From Mansonella perstans (taxonomy: Eukaryota; Nematoda; Chromadorea; Rhabditida; Onchocercidae), in the NCBI GenBank assembly GCA_037074765.1, contig JBAMDO010000095.1:1-64000 (forward strand): a stretch of DNA of 64,000 bases. Direction: 5' to 3'. This document shows, piece by piece, positions 49,901 to 61,081 of this stretch (the first letter of the stretch is position 1; each line of letters opens with the position of its first letter). The notes under the pieces were generated by a model. It saw only the letters and a program-made list of their open reading frames with translations. It made no database searches and was not told the origin of the DNA. A program made the position numbers and the translations under genes.

Positions 49901-52900
49901 CTAGGAAATAAAAATTGAAGTAATACAAGAATAGTTTATAGTGAAAAAACTTTCAGGCCTGTTGTCAACCTCATTAATAAACATAATATTTAAGCTCATC
50001 ATTTTCCTTCTCATGATGTTAGTATAATATTTTTTATCAATAATTGTTAAGAAATGAATGCTGCATAATAACACCACACTCTTTATTAATAATTAAAAAT
50101 TGCCCAATTTGATATTGTACAACAGTATACAGTTATTGTCATTTATATTCTAGGCATTTAATGCTTATTTTCATACAACATTCAAGAAATGACTGATAAA
50201 ATTAAATCATATTGATAAGACAAAACAATAAAATTAAAAAAGAAGAAAAGAAAAAACAATCAAACTGTTTGTTTGTTACCTTCATCATTTCTTACTATAG
50301 CAAGATGACCACTGACACTTTATCATAGCAAGATGACCAATACAAAAACAAAATCACATTGTTTATTGATAATGACAATAAGTGATAACAGCAATAATGC
50401 AAAATAATTAATTAAGGTTTAAGGATACTCACAGGGAAGAGAAAAGCTCAAAAGTTTCTTGTTATCAGTGAAATTTAACAAATGTAATCATTATATTTTC
50501 AGTGCAGCATTTCAGGCTTATTTCTTTTGTACAAATCCATTTATTTTCTTTGCCTCTTATTATCTACTGCATTTTCTACGTATAGCATTTTTCAAATGAT
50601 CCAGATGAATTGAAATATATCGTTACGTTGTAATACCGTTACATTGTAATGTTGCTATTAACGATGACAGAAGAAGAATGATTATTTTCCATAGAACAAA
50701 ATAAATTAAATATAAAATTATTATTTACAGAATGTGACGAGAAAAAGTTGCGCAGTATTGGTGGACGATTATTGCAATGGTTCAGTGATATGCATAAATT
50801 AGCAACTGTTGATTCTGGATTACCATTGCATAGTATGTTTTTCTCTTTTTTTTTACTATTTAACTTGCAACGAGTTCAATACCGTATATTATTTATTACT
50901 TCCTGCAAATGATAATCAATTTAATTTTTCAAAAAAAAAAATTGTAATGAATAGTTATTTTACTAATTTCATTAATTAATGGACTGAAATTTTTAATTCC
51001 ATAATTTGCTGACTTCAGGTTTAAACGAAAATTTTAATCAATTAAAATATTGAATTTGGAAAAGAGTGGTGCAAAAAATTAAAATTAATTACTTAATTAT
51101 TAGCACAGTTTTTGGATTAATTAAAATTAGAAATGAAAATTTTATTCATTTTTTTTACCTCATAAGATGGTGGTGGTAAAGGAATGGTATTTATACAACC
51201 ACCTTCTTCAATCTCTCTCTCACTTTTTTCATTCGATCCCAATGGTAATTTTTCGAGATACCTAAAATAAAAATTTAAATTATTTTAAATTGAAATTTTT
51301 TTTCCTTTTTGAAAAAATATTTTATTAATTTCCATATATGCTACGGAAGTTTTAGAAAAAATTGTTAGTTATATTAGTAATTTCCATATATAACAATAAT
51401 AAAAATAATGATAATAATAAGAAGTAGAGGGGGAATAATAATAATATTGAAAAAATATTAAATAATAATATAATGAGGAAGACGAATAAGAATTATGATA
51501 TACTAATTTAATAGATGGCGTATAAGTTTCAAAATTGGCTTGACATAAATGGCACCCTACTGATTTTTATGTCCTCAATGACCTTCTTCTTCGGTCTTTT
51601 CTTTGGCATTCATATAAATTCTCTGTGGGAAATTGAGATTTACAAAATTTTAGTATCACGATTTATTACATACGATTATACATTTGAACAATCTTCATTC
51701 ACTGAGTTTCTCTCTCTCTCTCCCTTTCTCTTTCTCCTCCTCTCATTTTCTCTCTCTCTCACTCTTTCTCTCTATCAGTAACTGATTACAAAATGAATCA
51801 TGATACAAGTTATAAAAAAAAAAAAAATCCGGATTAATCAAGATAAATCAGGTCACGTCCTGCAATAAACAATAACAATAATACAGCATGTGTTGCTGTT
51901 GTTATAGTTACTGTTGTCGCTATTGTATGTTATAGTTTTGCTAAATTTAAAATTTAAGGAATAATAAAAGGAATGAATAAATTTGTCCAATCTGGAAAAT
52001 ATTTTTCAACAGCTTATCAAAAAATATGTTATTTAAAATTATTTTTTTTTGCTTTGTTGATCATTTTCGAAAATATCAGAAATGAAAATTTATCATCGAA
52101 TTAGAACTTTTACTTCTTATACAAAAAGGAATTTATAAAATTAACACTTTTTTTTAGTAATTAGTTGTAATTACTGATTATTATTATTTAATTATCGAAC
52201 AAAACTTAACAGACAAATTTCTCACTTTTAAAACTTTGTTTCAATCATACTATTTTATCTAATTATTAAGTATATATTTTATTGTCTATTTTTTTTCTGT
52301 TACGTTTATTACTGTGATAGTTTGGATAAAATAGAAAGAGATAACTTAATAACTTAAATAATTAAATTACACTTAATTTTACAAAAGGAAATTTCTTGGT
52401 GAAAAAAAATTTTTTTTTAAATTGCATTTACACCATAAGAAAATTTTTACATTTCAAATTTTCAAAAATCAACAAAATTCCCTATTTAAATTTCAGTTGT
52501 GTATTGCAAAAAAAAAATCAAAGTTACCAAATTTTATCAAATGCAAATTAGACTAATGAATTGTCATTAATTAATTATTATTAATTAATTGGACAAATAT
52601 CAAATTTCCAGTAGAATCAATTTATCAAAGAAAAAAACGAAAAAAAAATCGGCACTAAAATAATTAATTGAATTAAATTTTAATTTTTTTGCTAATAATT
52701 TCTTGTCGTCGAGGTAGAAACAAATATTTAGTACATGAGAATCGAATTTAAAGAAAAATATTTGTAATTCCTTTTCCTTTTTACGATTTTACAATCTTCC
52801 CATTTTTGTTGAATTTTTACAATCACTCCAAACGATATGATTGACCTTCTAACTTTTTTTCCATTTCCAAAACTATAAAAGAGCGGTACAAATCAAAAGG

Positions 52901-55900
52901 ACCACTCTAAATACGCACATGTAAAGTTGTATAATTTAAAGATATCGTTAATTTCAAGCCAATAAAAAGTTATGTTTCGGCCATAAAAAAATTTTAATTG
53001 TTTTAGAAAACCACGACATGTGAAATGACATTATACCGGTAATGAATTTTAATTGTCGGCAAACTTTTTTCTTTCGCTCTTTTCATTTCAATCTTTTCTA
53101 TATGCTACGAAAAGTTTACTGGGTCGAAAAATGTCAAAAGGAAGATTATGATAATGGTTCAAGATGATGATGATGATAATGATGATAATGGATTAATATG
53201 ATGATCATAATGATAATAATGACAATCTTTCGTCAAAGAAATTTTTTTTCTTCTAACAAACAAATAGAACTGATAATAATGATGATGATTATAATAATAG
53301 TTGGTGATTATTTTTCAAAACTGAAAAAGTTTTTTTTTGATAAAAACAAAACAGAAATAATTCTTTGAATGAAATTTGAGAAATTTCAAACTCCTTTCAC
53401 TTATAAATGTTTAGCAAACAAATCGATGGTATTATTAACTTGGATTTAAAATAAGCAAAATTCAATCTTCCACTTTTGAAATATTTCAGGAAAAGATCAC
53501 AAAATAAATTATCTGAGTTATAACTGTATATAGTTGGTTAATTAAATAATTAAAATATATTTTTAATTCTTATATTATAATTTAAACTTTTAATCCAATT
53601 ATTTTATTTGCTATTTAACTTAATTTAAAATTGAATTAACAAATAATTTCTCTATTCATTATTTAAGTTTGTACACAAAATTAACATTGTAAATAAAATT
53701 AATAATTCAAAAAAAAAATAAAAAGCCAAGAAAAAGAGAAAATAAAAATTGTTATTAAATTGATAAGTACAAAATTAATTAGTGTAATTTCAATTTTTAT
53801 TTATTCTAGTAATAACATTTATAACTATCTTATTATTTTACTGTATTAATTTATCAATACTGTGTAAATGGCTTGTTAATGAATTTAAATTATTGTTTAA
53901 TTAATTTATTGAAATTAACAATTGAAGAATTAAAGAATTAATTTGACCTAAGGAATTAATTAAATTATTATTTAATTTATCGAAAATAACAACTGAAAAA
54001 TTAATTCGATATTTTTTTGTCGATCAATTGAAATTATCTTCTGCACATTTCATTTATTAATTAAACAAAAAAATAAATGCAGTTTTAAAACAAAATTAAT
54101 TTACCTGAAGACGAAGTAAAGGAATATAAAAAAGGCAACTGTTGCTAATAAACCAGTGCATAACGAATAGAAAAATAATTCAGTGCGTTGCGTTCTTAAC
54201 ATCATCTTATTATTAACATTATCATTGAAAATTTGCTCCAAAATTTCTTCTGGTTGATGTTCCATTCCTAAAAAAAAAAACCCTTTTCTTCTTTTCATTT
54301 TCAAATTTTTGTCATATCACTGTTTGCAAAACTATTTCAACCTTATCAAATCAAAAGTATCAAATTTTTTCATCTTGTTATTAGTATTGTTCAAAAATTC
54401 CAATAATTTGAAATTTGAATGAATCGATTGAAATTATTTCTAAAAGAAATCCTGAAAATGAATAATTTTAAAAATTTATAACAAATGAGAATTCCATTTA
54501 TTATAAAATATGCAATAATTTGGTAATGAAAATTAAAAAACACATTTTGTTAAATTAAGAACAATATTACAATTTCAAAAAATATTTATTGAAATTACTG
54601 TAAGTGCAATCCCAAAAAATTTTTGTTAAGATTACTGTAATTACTGTACAAATTGGCATAACAAAATTGTAAACGATAGGAATAAAAGTTACTGAAACAG
54701 AAAAAAAAATTGATCGATCAGTTTAACTGAATCATTTTAAATTTAAAAAAAAAAAATCTAAAATATCTGTCTGTCTTTTCCTCCTTTTTTTTATTTGATT
54801 TTTTAAAATTGAATTAAAAATAGGTCAAAATTTTTACTGATTGATCAAATATTTTTTTATTTCTATGATTTTAATTAAATCATCAAATCATCATTACTTG
54901 ACGATCATTTCAAAATTTTTTAATGATAATTTCAGTGACAAAAGTCCAAGCAAAATAAATTAGTGAAAAAAGGAAATGAATTGAATTTATTATTTGAGAG
55001 AATAAATAGAAAGATGATAGAAAACACCGGGTGAGCTTATATGCTCGGATTAAAAAGGAAATGAAGTAAAAGAGAGAGAGAATGAAAAAGTGAGGAGATA
55101 TGGTTAAATGATAAAATTACGAACAGGTATCTAGTTTGTATCGTTAAATTCATCAACTAATTGGATTATGAGCGATTTTAGAGCAATAACGAAAAGGTAT
55201 GTTATTGGGGAGTTTGTTGTCCTGCCCTTGTCATAATTTACCAGAATTTCTTCCTGTTCCATTTTTCCTTACATTCTTCTTCTTCTTTCAGTATTCATCC
55301 ATATACACTTTCCTCAATACATTTACTGGATAAAACTTTTTCCAATTGATATTTAAACTTATAAGACACTTCTTAATAAGCATAGATTTATTAAGATAAC
55401 TCTTTGTCGCATAAATATATTGAGGAAAAAATAATGTTACATTAAATAGTGAAATTTGTACCAACAGAAAATTATAAATTAATAAGTTTTAGCATTTCTA
55501 ATCACTATTTTAACTAATTAATTTAATTAATAAGATTGAAAAGCATAGTAACAATTAATACATTCAAACTCATCAATTTATATATGATGCACAGCTAATC
55601 CATTAATTTATATTATTAGTTAATAAAAATTAAAATTTTTACATATTATCATATACTATATCATTCATATAATTTATGTTATAAATGCTAACAGAATAAT
55701 TTGTTGAAAGAAAGTTTTCACCAAATCAAAATTTTTTAAAATTAAAATTGTATTGTGAAAGTTTTTTTTTAAATTTTTTATAAACCAAATGAATGTATAG
55801 TTTTAATAGTTGTTTTTAGGCGGGAAGATTGAAATGATATACAAAAGAGAGAAAGAGAGGGAGAGAGAGAAAGAGGAAAGAGAAGAAAGGTAATGAGAGG

Positions 55901-58900
55901 AGGAGATCCTCATTCCCTCCAATTTTAAAAATTTTATCGATAAATGACGAATTTCAATTTTCATCAAATTGACAGGGACAATCAACCCATAGCGAATGAT
56001 GCATCTGGTTAATACCTTGGTTAATACAATTATAGCATGAATTCTCAAGTGACCCTCAAAAGTTTTCAAACTAATTTTCCATATCATATAATATATCAAT
56101 TAACAGATATCAATTTGCAATTAGTGGTGACAGAAGTATATGATATATTATATGAAGAAGCTGATTAAAATCTATCAAATTAAAATTTATTAAATTTTGG
56201 CGCGAATTTTCATTTCCCTTTTCGTATTTCCAATTTCAGTTTAATGAAAAGGAATGAATATGGAAGAATAAATGAAAATTTCAAAAATTTTAATTTAAAA
56301 AAAATAACAATATGGCGCAAAATTGAAAGAGATTGTGGGAAAAGGTCGAAAAAAAGGAGAGATGAATAGAGAGAGAGTGAGAAATGTAAATAAAAAATGA
56401 TTGAAAATATATTTTGAAAATTTTAATTTCACTAAATTTGACAAATTTAATTAAAACTAATGCTAATTAAATTAGCAAAAAAAAGGAATTTCCAGATTTT
56501 TATGAAAATTCTCAAAAAAAAAGTTTAATGAATAGTCTCTAAAAGCAAAACTGTCTTAGAAAAGAAAAAACTGTGAACAACTAATTCTTAGGAGTTTGAA
56601 AGCTTGCTTATTTACATATATCGAATAACAAATACTCGATAGCACTGGCGGATTAGTCCGAGCTATATTGGTCAGTTTTGAAATTGACCTTGACCTCTGC
56701 ACCTCTATCATAGGATCATTTTTTTATATTTTACAATCTCTTGCTCTTTGCTTTCTCAATCACATTAACTTAAAAGAAGTGAAGGAAGGAACGAAGGAAG
56801 GAAGTGACCATAACAAATAACCATATCAGGGGACTAATTAATAATTTTATTATTATTTATCATACTTTTTTTACTGAAAAAAATTAAATTTACTATAAGC
56901 CTAATATATTTTGATTAAAAATTATCAGGTTTTTACCAAAATTTAAATGATAAAACTGATAAAACAAATTTAATTTAATTAAATAAATGAAAATGTTATT
57001 TGGATTGACCCCAAAGAATAAATGGTGGTAATGAATCATGTTTAAAAATTTTGTCTTGATTTAAACTAATTGATTAATTTAAACCTTCATCAGTGATGAA
57101 AATATTTTGCAAACAGCAGTGATAAACACTTATTCACTTAATGAATTTGAAACTTTAAATTCATTTAAAATGACATTTGAAAATTTCATTAAAAATTTGC
57201 AATAAAAAATTAATTGCATTGTGCCATGAAATGTTTCCTACATCTAAATATTTGACAAAAAAAAAACAAATTTTTCATTTTCATTTTCCAAAATTTTCAC
57301 TTTAGATTTAGCCAAAAAACAACATCTTTTCATTTTAATTTTTTTTGGCAATTTAAATTTTAAAATATTTGCATGAAAACAGAATATGCAAATGAAATTT
57401 AAATAGAAATAATTTTAAAATTTGGTTGTTAAAAAAACAGATAAACGGACAAGCAAATAAACAAATAAGCAAACAAATAAAACAACAAACAAACAAAAAA
57501 CCAGCAAATAAACGAACAAACAAACAAATAAACAAATAAGCAAACAAACAAATAGACAAGTAAAACAAACAAACAAAAATTGACTGTAAATATTTTTGTA
57601 GGATGAAATAAAATTAAAAGTATCAGCAAGAAAAAAAGAGATCATTTTAAAAATTTTTTCTAGATAGAAAATGAAAAATTTCAATAAGAAAATTTTTATG
57701 GTAGGCAAAAAAAATTAGGAAATGAAATAAAAGTTTGAAGAAAGTTTGTTAGAGCAATTTTTTTGATTTAACAGTGAAAATTCTGGTTTGAAGTGTTTTG
57801 TGTGATAGGAAGTGGTTTTTATGATAAGGAAGTAAAAATAATAAAAGCTTGATTTGGTTTGCGCTAGATGTTCAAGCAAAAACAAAAGATAATAACAAAA
57901 AGGCAAATGATGAGGTTTAACCTTTGATATGTAATGAAAAGACAGATGATTAAATGATGCAAATGATAAAGTTTGATTTAGTTCTCATGGAAGTTCAGGT
58001 AAGAAAAGTTGGTGGCAGCGATAAAAATGATAAAGTTTATTTTAGTTTTTATAGAAGTTCAGGTAAGAAAAGGATGATGACAGTGATATAAATGATAAAT
58101 TTTGATCTAGTTACAGAAGTTCAGGTAAAAGAAAACGAGTGATGAGGAAGTAGGAGGAATAAAAAATTAAAAGCGGGTCATACGACTGATAGGCCTTGAA
58201 AATATCGGTGTTAATTAATTTTCGTCCTTTGCCTTTTTCTTTTTTTTTGTGATGCTTATCTACGATGACAAATTTGGTATTGGGTTGACAGAAAGAGTGC
58301 TACTGTTGCTATCCATATCCAAATAACACGTGTTTTCGACATGTTTCAACAAGAGCAACGAATCATTTCGTTTCAATTTGATCAATTTGAAAAGACGTAT
58401 GGAAAAAAAGTTACGCTAATTTGAAATTTCGATAAAGAAAATTTTTCATGCCAATTTAAAGTGATTAATTAAAAATCATTGAAAAAAAAGAAAGATAGAT
58501 GTGAAAAGTAAGAAAGAGATTAGGGAGGCAAAGAAGTGAATTTAAAATGTGTAAATTTTTTTGCAAAATAGGTAACTTTCAATTTTTTTCCTTTGTTTTG
58601 AAAAATAATATCATATTAAATTTTATTTTTATTTTTACAATTCCCAAAATGGAGGAAATAAATGTTTAAAAAGGAAATTGCAAATATTCTTAGGATTTTT
58701 TTATCGCTATATATTACTTTCATATTTTTGGGTTAATTTTAAACACTTGAAAAAATGATTCAAGAAAAATTCGACTCGAGCAAGTTCTTTTACCTTCCTT
58801 CTTTTACGTCTACATTTAATCTGAAATACTCCGGAAATAACACTGAGGTTAAATTTATTTGAATATAACTTCTAACACATGCACTGTTGTTAAATAGATG

Positions 58901-59018
58901 CAGTTGAAACAAATGCCACCGAAAATTAAATCGATATCAAAAAATTCAGGAAAAGTGATTTTAGAAACTGGAAGTTTTTTTAAAAAAAGAAAAATTTTGA
59001 CTAGTTTTCCTTTGTATT

Positions 59019-59049
<31 letters not shown>

Positions 59050-60753
59050 ACATTATCATCAACAACAACAACAAAATTCATTTGCATCATCATCATTATC
59101 ATGATGAACAACAATAAATTATATTATGTGTTACCTATGAATTATGTTAATATGCAAGAAAACAAGCAAATTGTAAATTTGTTTGAATAAGTAAGTAAGT
59201 AAGAAAATTAATTGATATTAATTGATAAAAATTTTTATAAACATATGAGCTAATTTGATGAATTGATAAATTCATCAATTAACCGGTTTTTTCTTTTTTA
59301 CAGAGCATAAGCTCATGTGTCGTAAGGATGTTGCATGGATGTTTCAACAATGGGATGGTGATAATAATGGAGAATTGAGTGTGAAAGAATTAGCTCCGTT
59401 AGAAACAGATTTAAATGAAAAATGCTTAAAAGCTTATTTTGATCGCTGTGGTATGAGATTAATCTTTTTTTGCTGCACGTAACATTTCACGGCATACGTC
59501 ATTCATCAAATAGCACGGATATATACATATTCGTACTTTCATCATTGATACGTATTCTTACATAATTATAGCGTAAAAACTGTTTCTCATAATAATACGC
59601 ATATTAAATTTCTATTATTGCGATTTTTTTTTTATGAGAATGGTTAGATAAGTTGATAGCATTGACAGATACGGAGCCAGGTAATGATAATGTGATAACA
59701 TTGGATGAATGGTGCGATTGCTTTGCATGGACTAATAATGATCGCCATGAACCACCGTGTCATGCAGCAAAACATCAGCAGGATCCACATTTATTGGGTA
59801 GGTTGTTATAGGTTGAGTTTGGCATCTGTTTTGTTAATTATTTGTGACAGTTAATTTGCTGTTATACAAAAGAGTTAATACAAAAGATTTCAGAAGGATC
59901 TGCAAAAGTTCATTTAATCAATGCTAATGATCGGAAAAAGTTTGTTAATTTAATACTAAAATCAGGAAAAATTTCACATATTGATCTACAGATCCGGAAA
60001 ATTTAATCAGTTAATATTATCAGCTAGAGAGTTTGATCAAATTTTATATAATATATGATTCAGTTAATGAAATGTGGATCATAGAGTTCCGAAGAAGAAT
60101 AATTTAATTTGAAGTTCTTATATTTCAATTTTATTTCAACATTGCAATACGATAAAAAGAATTATTTTTACCATATGCTATTCTACTAACCGATAACTGC
60201 TATTATCTTCTACTGTAACAGAATATTTTGTATACTAGTATTTTAACACATATAGTATCATAATACGGTATTTCAAGGTGCCTTTCATCCACGTTGCACT
60301 TTGGAAGGCTATTATAAGGCAGAGCAGTGTCATGAGAATTCCTGTTGGTGTGTTGATAAATATGGTCGTGAATTTGATAAATCAAGAGTAATTGGCCATC
60401 TCCCGGATTGTGGACAATATGGTATAACTTTTTACTTTTTTTTTACTCTTATCAAAAAAATTCTGAATTTTGCAATTTTGATATGAAATCCTTTCATTTC
60501 ATTATAATAGAAATTAATAGTATTTTTTTTTGATATAATATATTTAATTAAATCATTTATGTTTGGATACTGTATTAATTACGACAAATTAGTCATTTAC
60601 ATTTGAATACTTATTAATTATGGTAAATTATCAAAATTTTTTGAAAAATAATTGTAATTTCATCAATTGCAAATAATTGTTTGAAAAAAAATTCTATTTT
60701 TAGCAACTGAAATGGATGAGATTGAGAAGGAGGATTTGATTTCGGAATTGTAA
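46957..60753 (+). CDS. SPOCK (test-1): Testican (SPOCK) secreted calcium-binding matrix protein, complete
   Basis: Secreted matrix protein of the SPARC/testican family. Exons 46957-47086, 48507-48603, 49196-49253, 49478-49571, 50731-50832, 59304-59450, 59648-59797, 60278-60421, 60704-60753: 972 nt, 323 residues. Residues 1-22 form a signal peptide. Residues 45-76 (CYTLKCSTDELCVV, then ARCV) match the EGF-like half of a follistatin module. A histidine/arginine-rich linker follows (about 101-122). The EC domain runs from CDEKKL (128) with a paired EF-hand: DGDNNGELSVKE (178-189), FDRCD, then ITLDEWCDCF (226-235). HLLGAFHPRC leads into a thyroglobulin type-1 domain (266-304, with CWCVDKYG). The C-terminus is a short acidic tail. 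Compared with vertebrate testicans (about 440 residues) the Kazal half is missing, and there is no Ser-Gly tail for glycosaminoglycan. Intron 5 (8.5 kb) contains another gene. Confidence 0.92.
47309..47824. mobile_element. Foldback (MITE-like) element in testican intron 1
   Basis: The left arm 47311-47475 is the reverse complement, with few changes, of the right arm 47659-47822. For example TTTTTGTAGCATAAGAAC on the left pairs with GTTCTTATGCCACAAAAA on the right, and AAATTGATGAAAATAA closes the inner ends. Arms of about 165 bp enclose about 180 bp containing a GATGATGGTGATAATGATGA tract. There is no reading frame for a transposase. I could not define target-site duplications. Confidence 0.7.
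47825..48120. repeat. GAT-rich diverged tandem repeats in testican intron 1
   Basis: Blocks of GATGAACGAATATTTACTGG or GATGAAAGAATACTTATTGA followed by GATAAGTGAT-type and GATGATAATGATGAT-type sequence repeat with a period of about 70-140 bp. The same motifs fill the centre of the adjacent foldback element at 47575-47645, so the two are probably related. Confidence 0.55.
51117..54265 (-). CDS. Nested gene: small single-pass membrane protein with a PPxY motif
   Basis: Two exons on the strand opposite its host gene testican: 54105-54265 and 51117-51261, 306 nt, 101 residues plus stop. The start MEHQPEEILEQIFND lies 2 nt behind a long T-run ending in TAG, a probable spliced-leader acceptor; an in-frame ATG 39 nt further upstream would put the T-run inside the coding sequence and is less likely. 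Residues 32-53 are strongly hydrophobic (FFYSLCTGLLATVAFFIFLYF), giving one membrane span. The C-terminal half is acidic and contains PLPPPSYE, a PPxY motif of the kind bound by WW domains such as those in Nedd4 ubiquitin ligases. I recognise no family. GAG|GTAAAA directly after the motif could be a donor to a further exon, in which case the last 13 residues differ. Confidence 0.55.
51707..51776. repeat. CT-rich microsatellite
   Basis: TCTCTCTCTCTCCC followed by CTTT and CTCT repeats over about 70 bp in the testican intron, just beyond the second exon of the nested gene. It creates an accidental serine/leucine-rich frame on the plus strand. Confidence 0.8.
55842..55890. repeat. GA-rich microsatellite
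   Basis: AAAGAGAGAAAGAGAGGG followed by GAGAGAGAAAGAGGAAAG. It lies 1.6 kb upstream of the nested gene's start, so it may be part of that gene's promoter region; GAGA-type tracts also occur at 55073-55083 and 56369-56379. Confidence 0.7.
56195..56320. promoter_or_regulatory. Two GGCGC motifs resembling E2F sites
   Basis: TTTTGGCGCGAA at 56195-56206 contains a perfect TTTSSCGC E2F-type core, and TATGGCGCAAAA follows at 56311-56322. CpG-containing motifs are rare in this sequence, and both lie about 2 kb upstream of the nested minus-strand gene. Function is speculative. Confidence 0.25.
56685..56696 (-). promoter_or_regulatory. Direct repeat of the nuclear-receptor half-site AGGTCA
   Basis: The plus strand reads TGACCTTGACCT, i.e. 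AGGTCAAGGTCA on the minus strand: two half-sites with no spacer. The second half carries the TCA extension favoured by monomeric receptors of the NR5A/ERR type. Could be chance; it lies upstream of the nested gene on that gene's strand. Confidence 0.25.
57440..57580. repeat. AAAC/AAAT/AAGC tetranucleotide repeat
   Basis: About 140 bp of AAAC, AAAT, AAGC and GACA units in testican intron 5. On the minus strand all three frames stay open as Leu/Cys/Phe/Val-rich peptides, which is an artefact of the repeat and not coding evidence. Confidence 0.85.
58898..59104 (+). other. His/Gln-rich open frame over a CAT/CAA microsatellite
   Basis: A 68-codon frame inside testican intron 5: about 38 ordinary residues (MQLKQMPPKIKSISK...) and then a run of His, Gln and Ser coded by the CATCAT/CAACAA repeat. 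It begins after TAAATAG, an acceptor-like end, but the testican frame carried into it meets a stop after ten codons, so it is not a testican exon as far as I can see. Kept only as an observation. Confidence 0.15.
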
Positions 60754-61081
60754 ATTTAATCCAATTCATGCTAATGTAAAATTTTCTTCCTTCGATGCCA
60801 ATTTTTTGTAATAAAAAAAAAAATTTGCTGCAAACTTAAGCACATTTCAATAAATTACTCATTAATTATTTGTAAAACAGTTCATTGGTTACGTCAACCA
60901 AATTATATCATATTATGATTGTAAAATTATTTTTGATTCACATTTTTAAATTAATTTACATACATGAAAAAAAAATAGAACAATGATTCAATCACTGGAG
61001 TGGATATGATGTAAAGTAGTTTTTGCTAATTGGATCAATGAAAAAAATAGACCAATGATTCTAATGATCAATAGAATGAAA
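60754..61081. other. Shared 3' intergenic spacer between testican and BBS2
   Basis: A 328-bp AT-rich spacer between two convergent genes. It holds the testican polyadenylation signals; no clear AATAAA for BBS2 was seen on the minus strand, so its signal may be a variant. Confidence 0.6.
60810..60854 (+). terminator. Two polyadenylation signals for testican
   Basis: AATAAA occurs at 60810-60815 and 60849-60854, 57 and 96 nt past the stop. Either would end the transcript before the convergent BBS2 stop at 61082. Confidence 0.55.

Larger units (their letters stand above)
50833..59303. other. Testican intron 5 (8.5 kb)
   Basis: Much the largest intron of the window, joining CAT A|GTATGT to CAG|AG CAT AAG. 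Apart from the nested minus-strand gene (51117-54265) it holds simple repeats: AAT-rich near 51390-51475, CT-rich 51707-51776, GATGAT-rich 53165-53310, GA-rich 55842-55890, AAAC/AAAT-rich 57440-57580 and CAT/CAA-rich 59018-59100. No other exon that joins in phase with testican was found. Confidence 0.7.

Noticed and set aside
51515..51781. An 88-codon plus-strand frame in testican intron 5 with a hydrophobic N-terminus
   Set aside because: Its last third is the CT microsatellite read as Ser/Leu/Phe. It does not join testican exons in phase, and it lies between the two exons of the nested gene on the other strand.
57353..57708. Overlapping hydrophobic Leu/Cys/Phe-rich minus-strand frames
   Set aside because: They translate an AAAC/AAAT/AAGC simple repeat; all three frames stay open for that reason alone.
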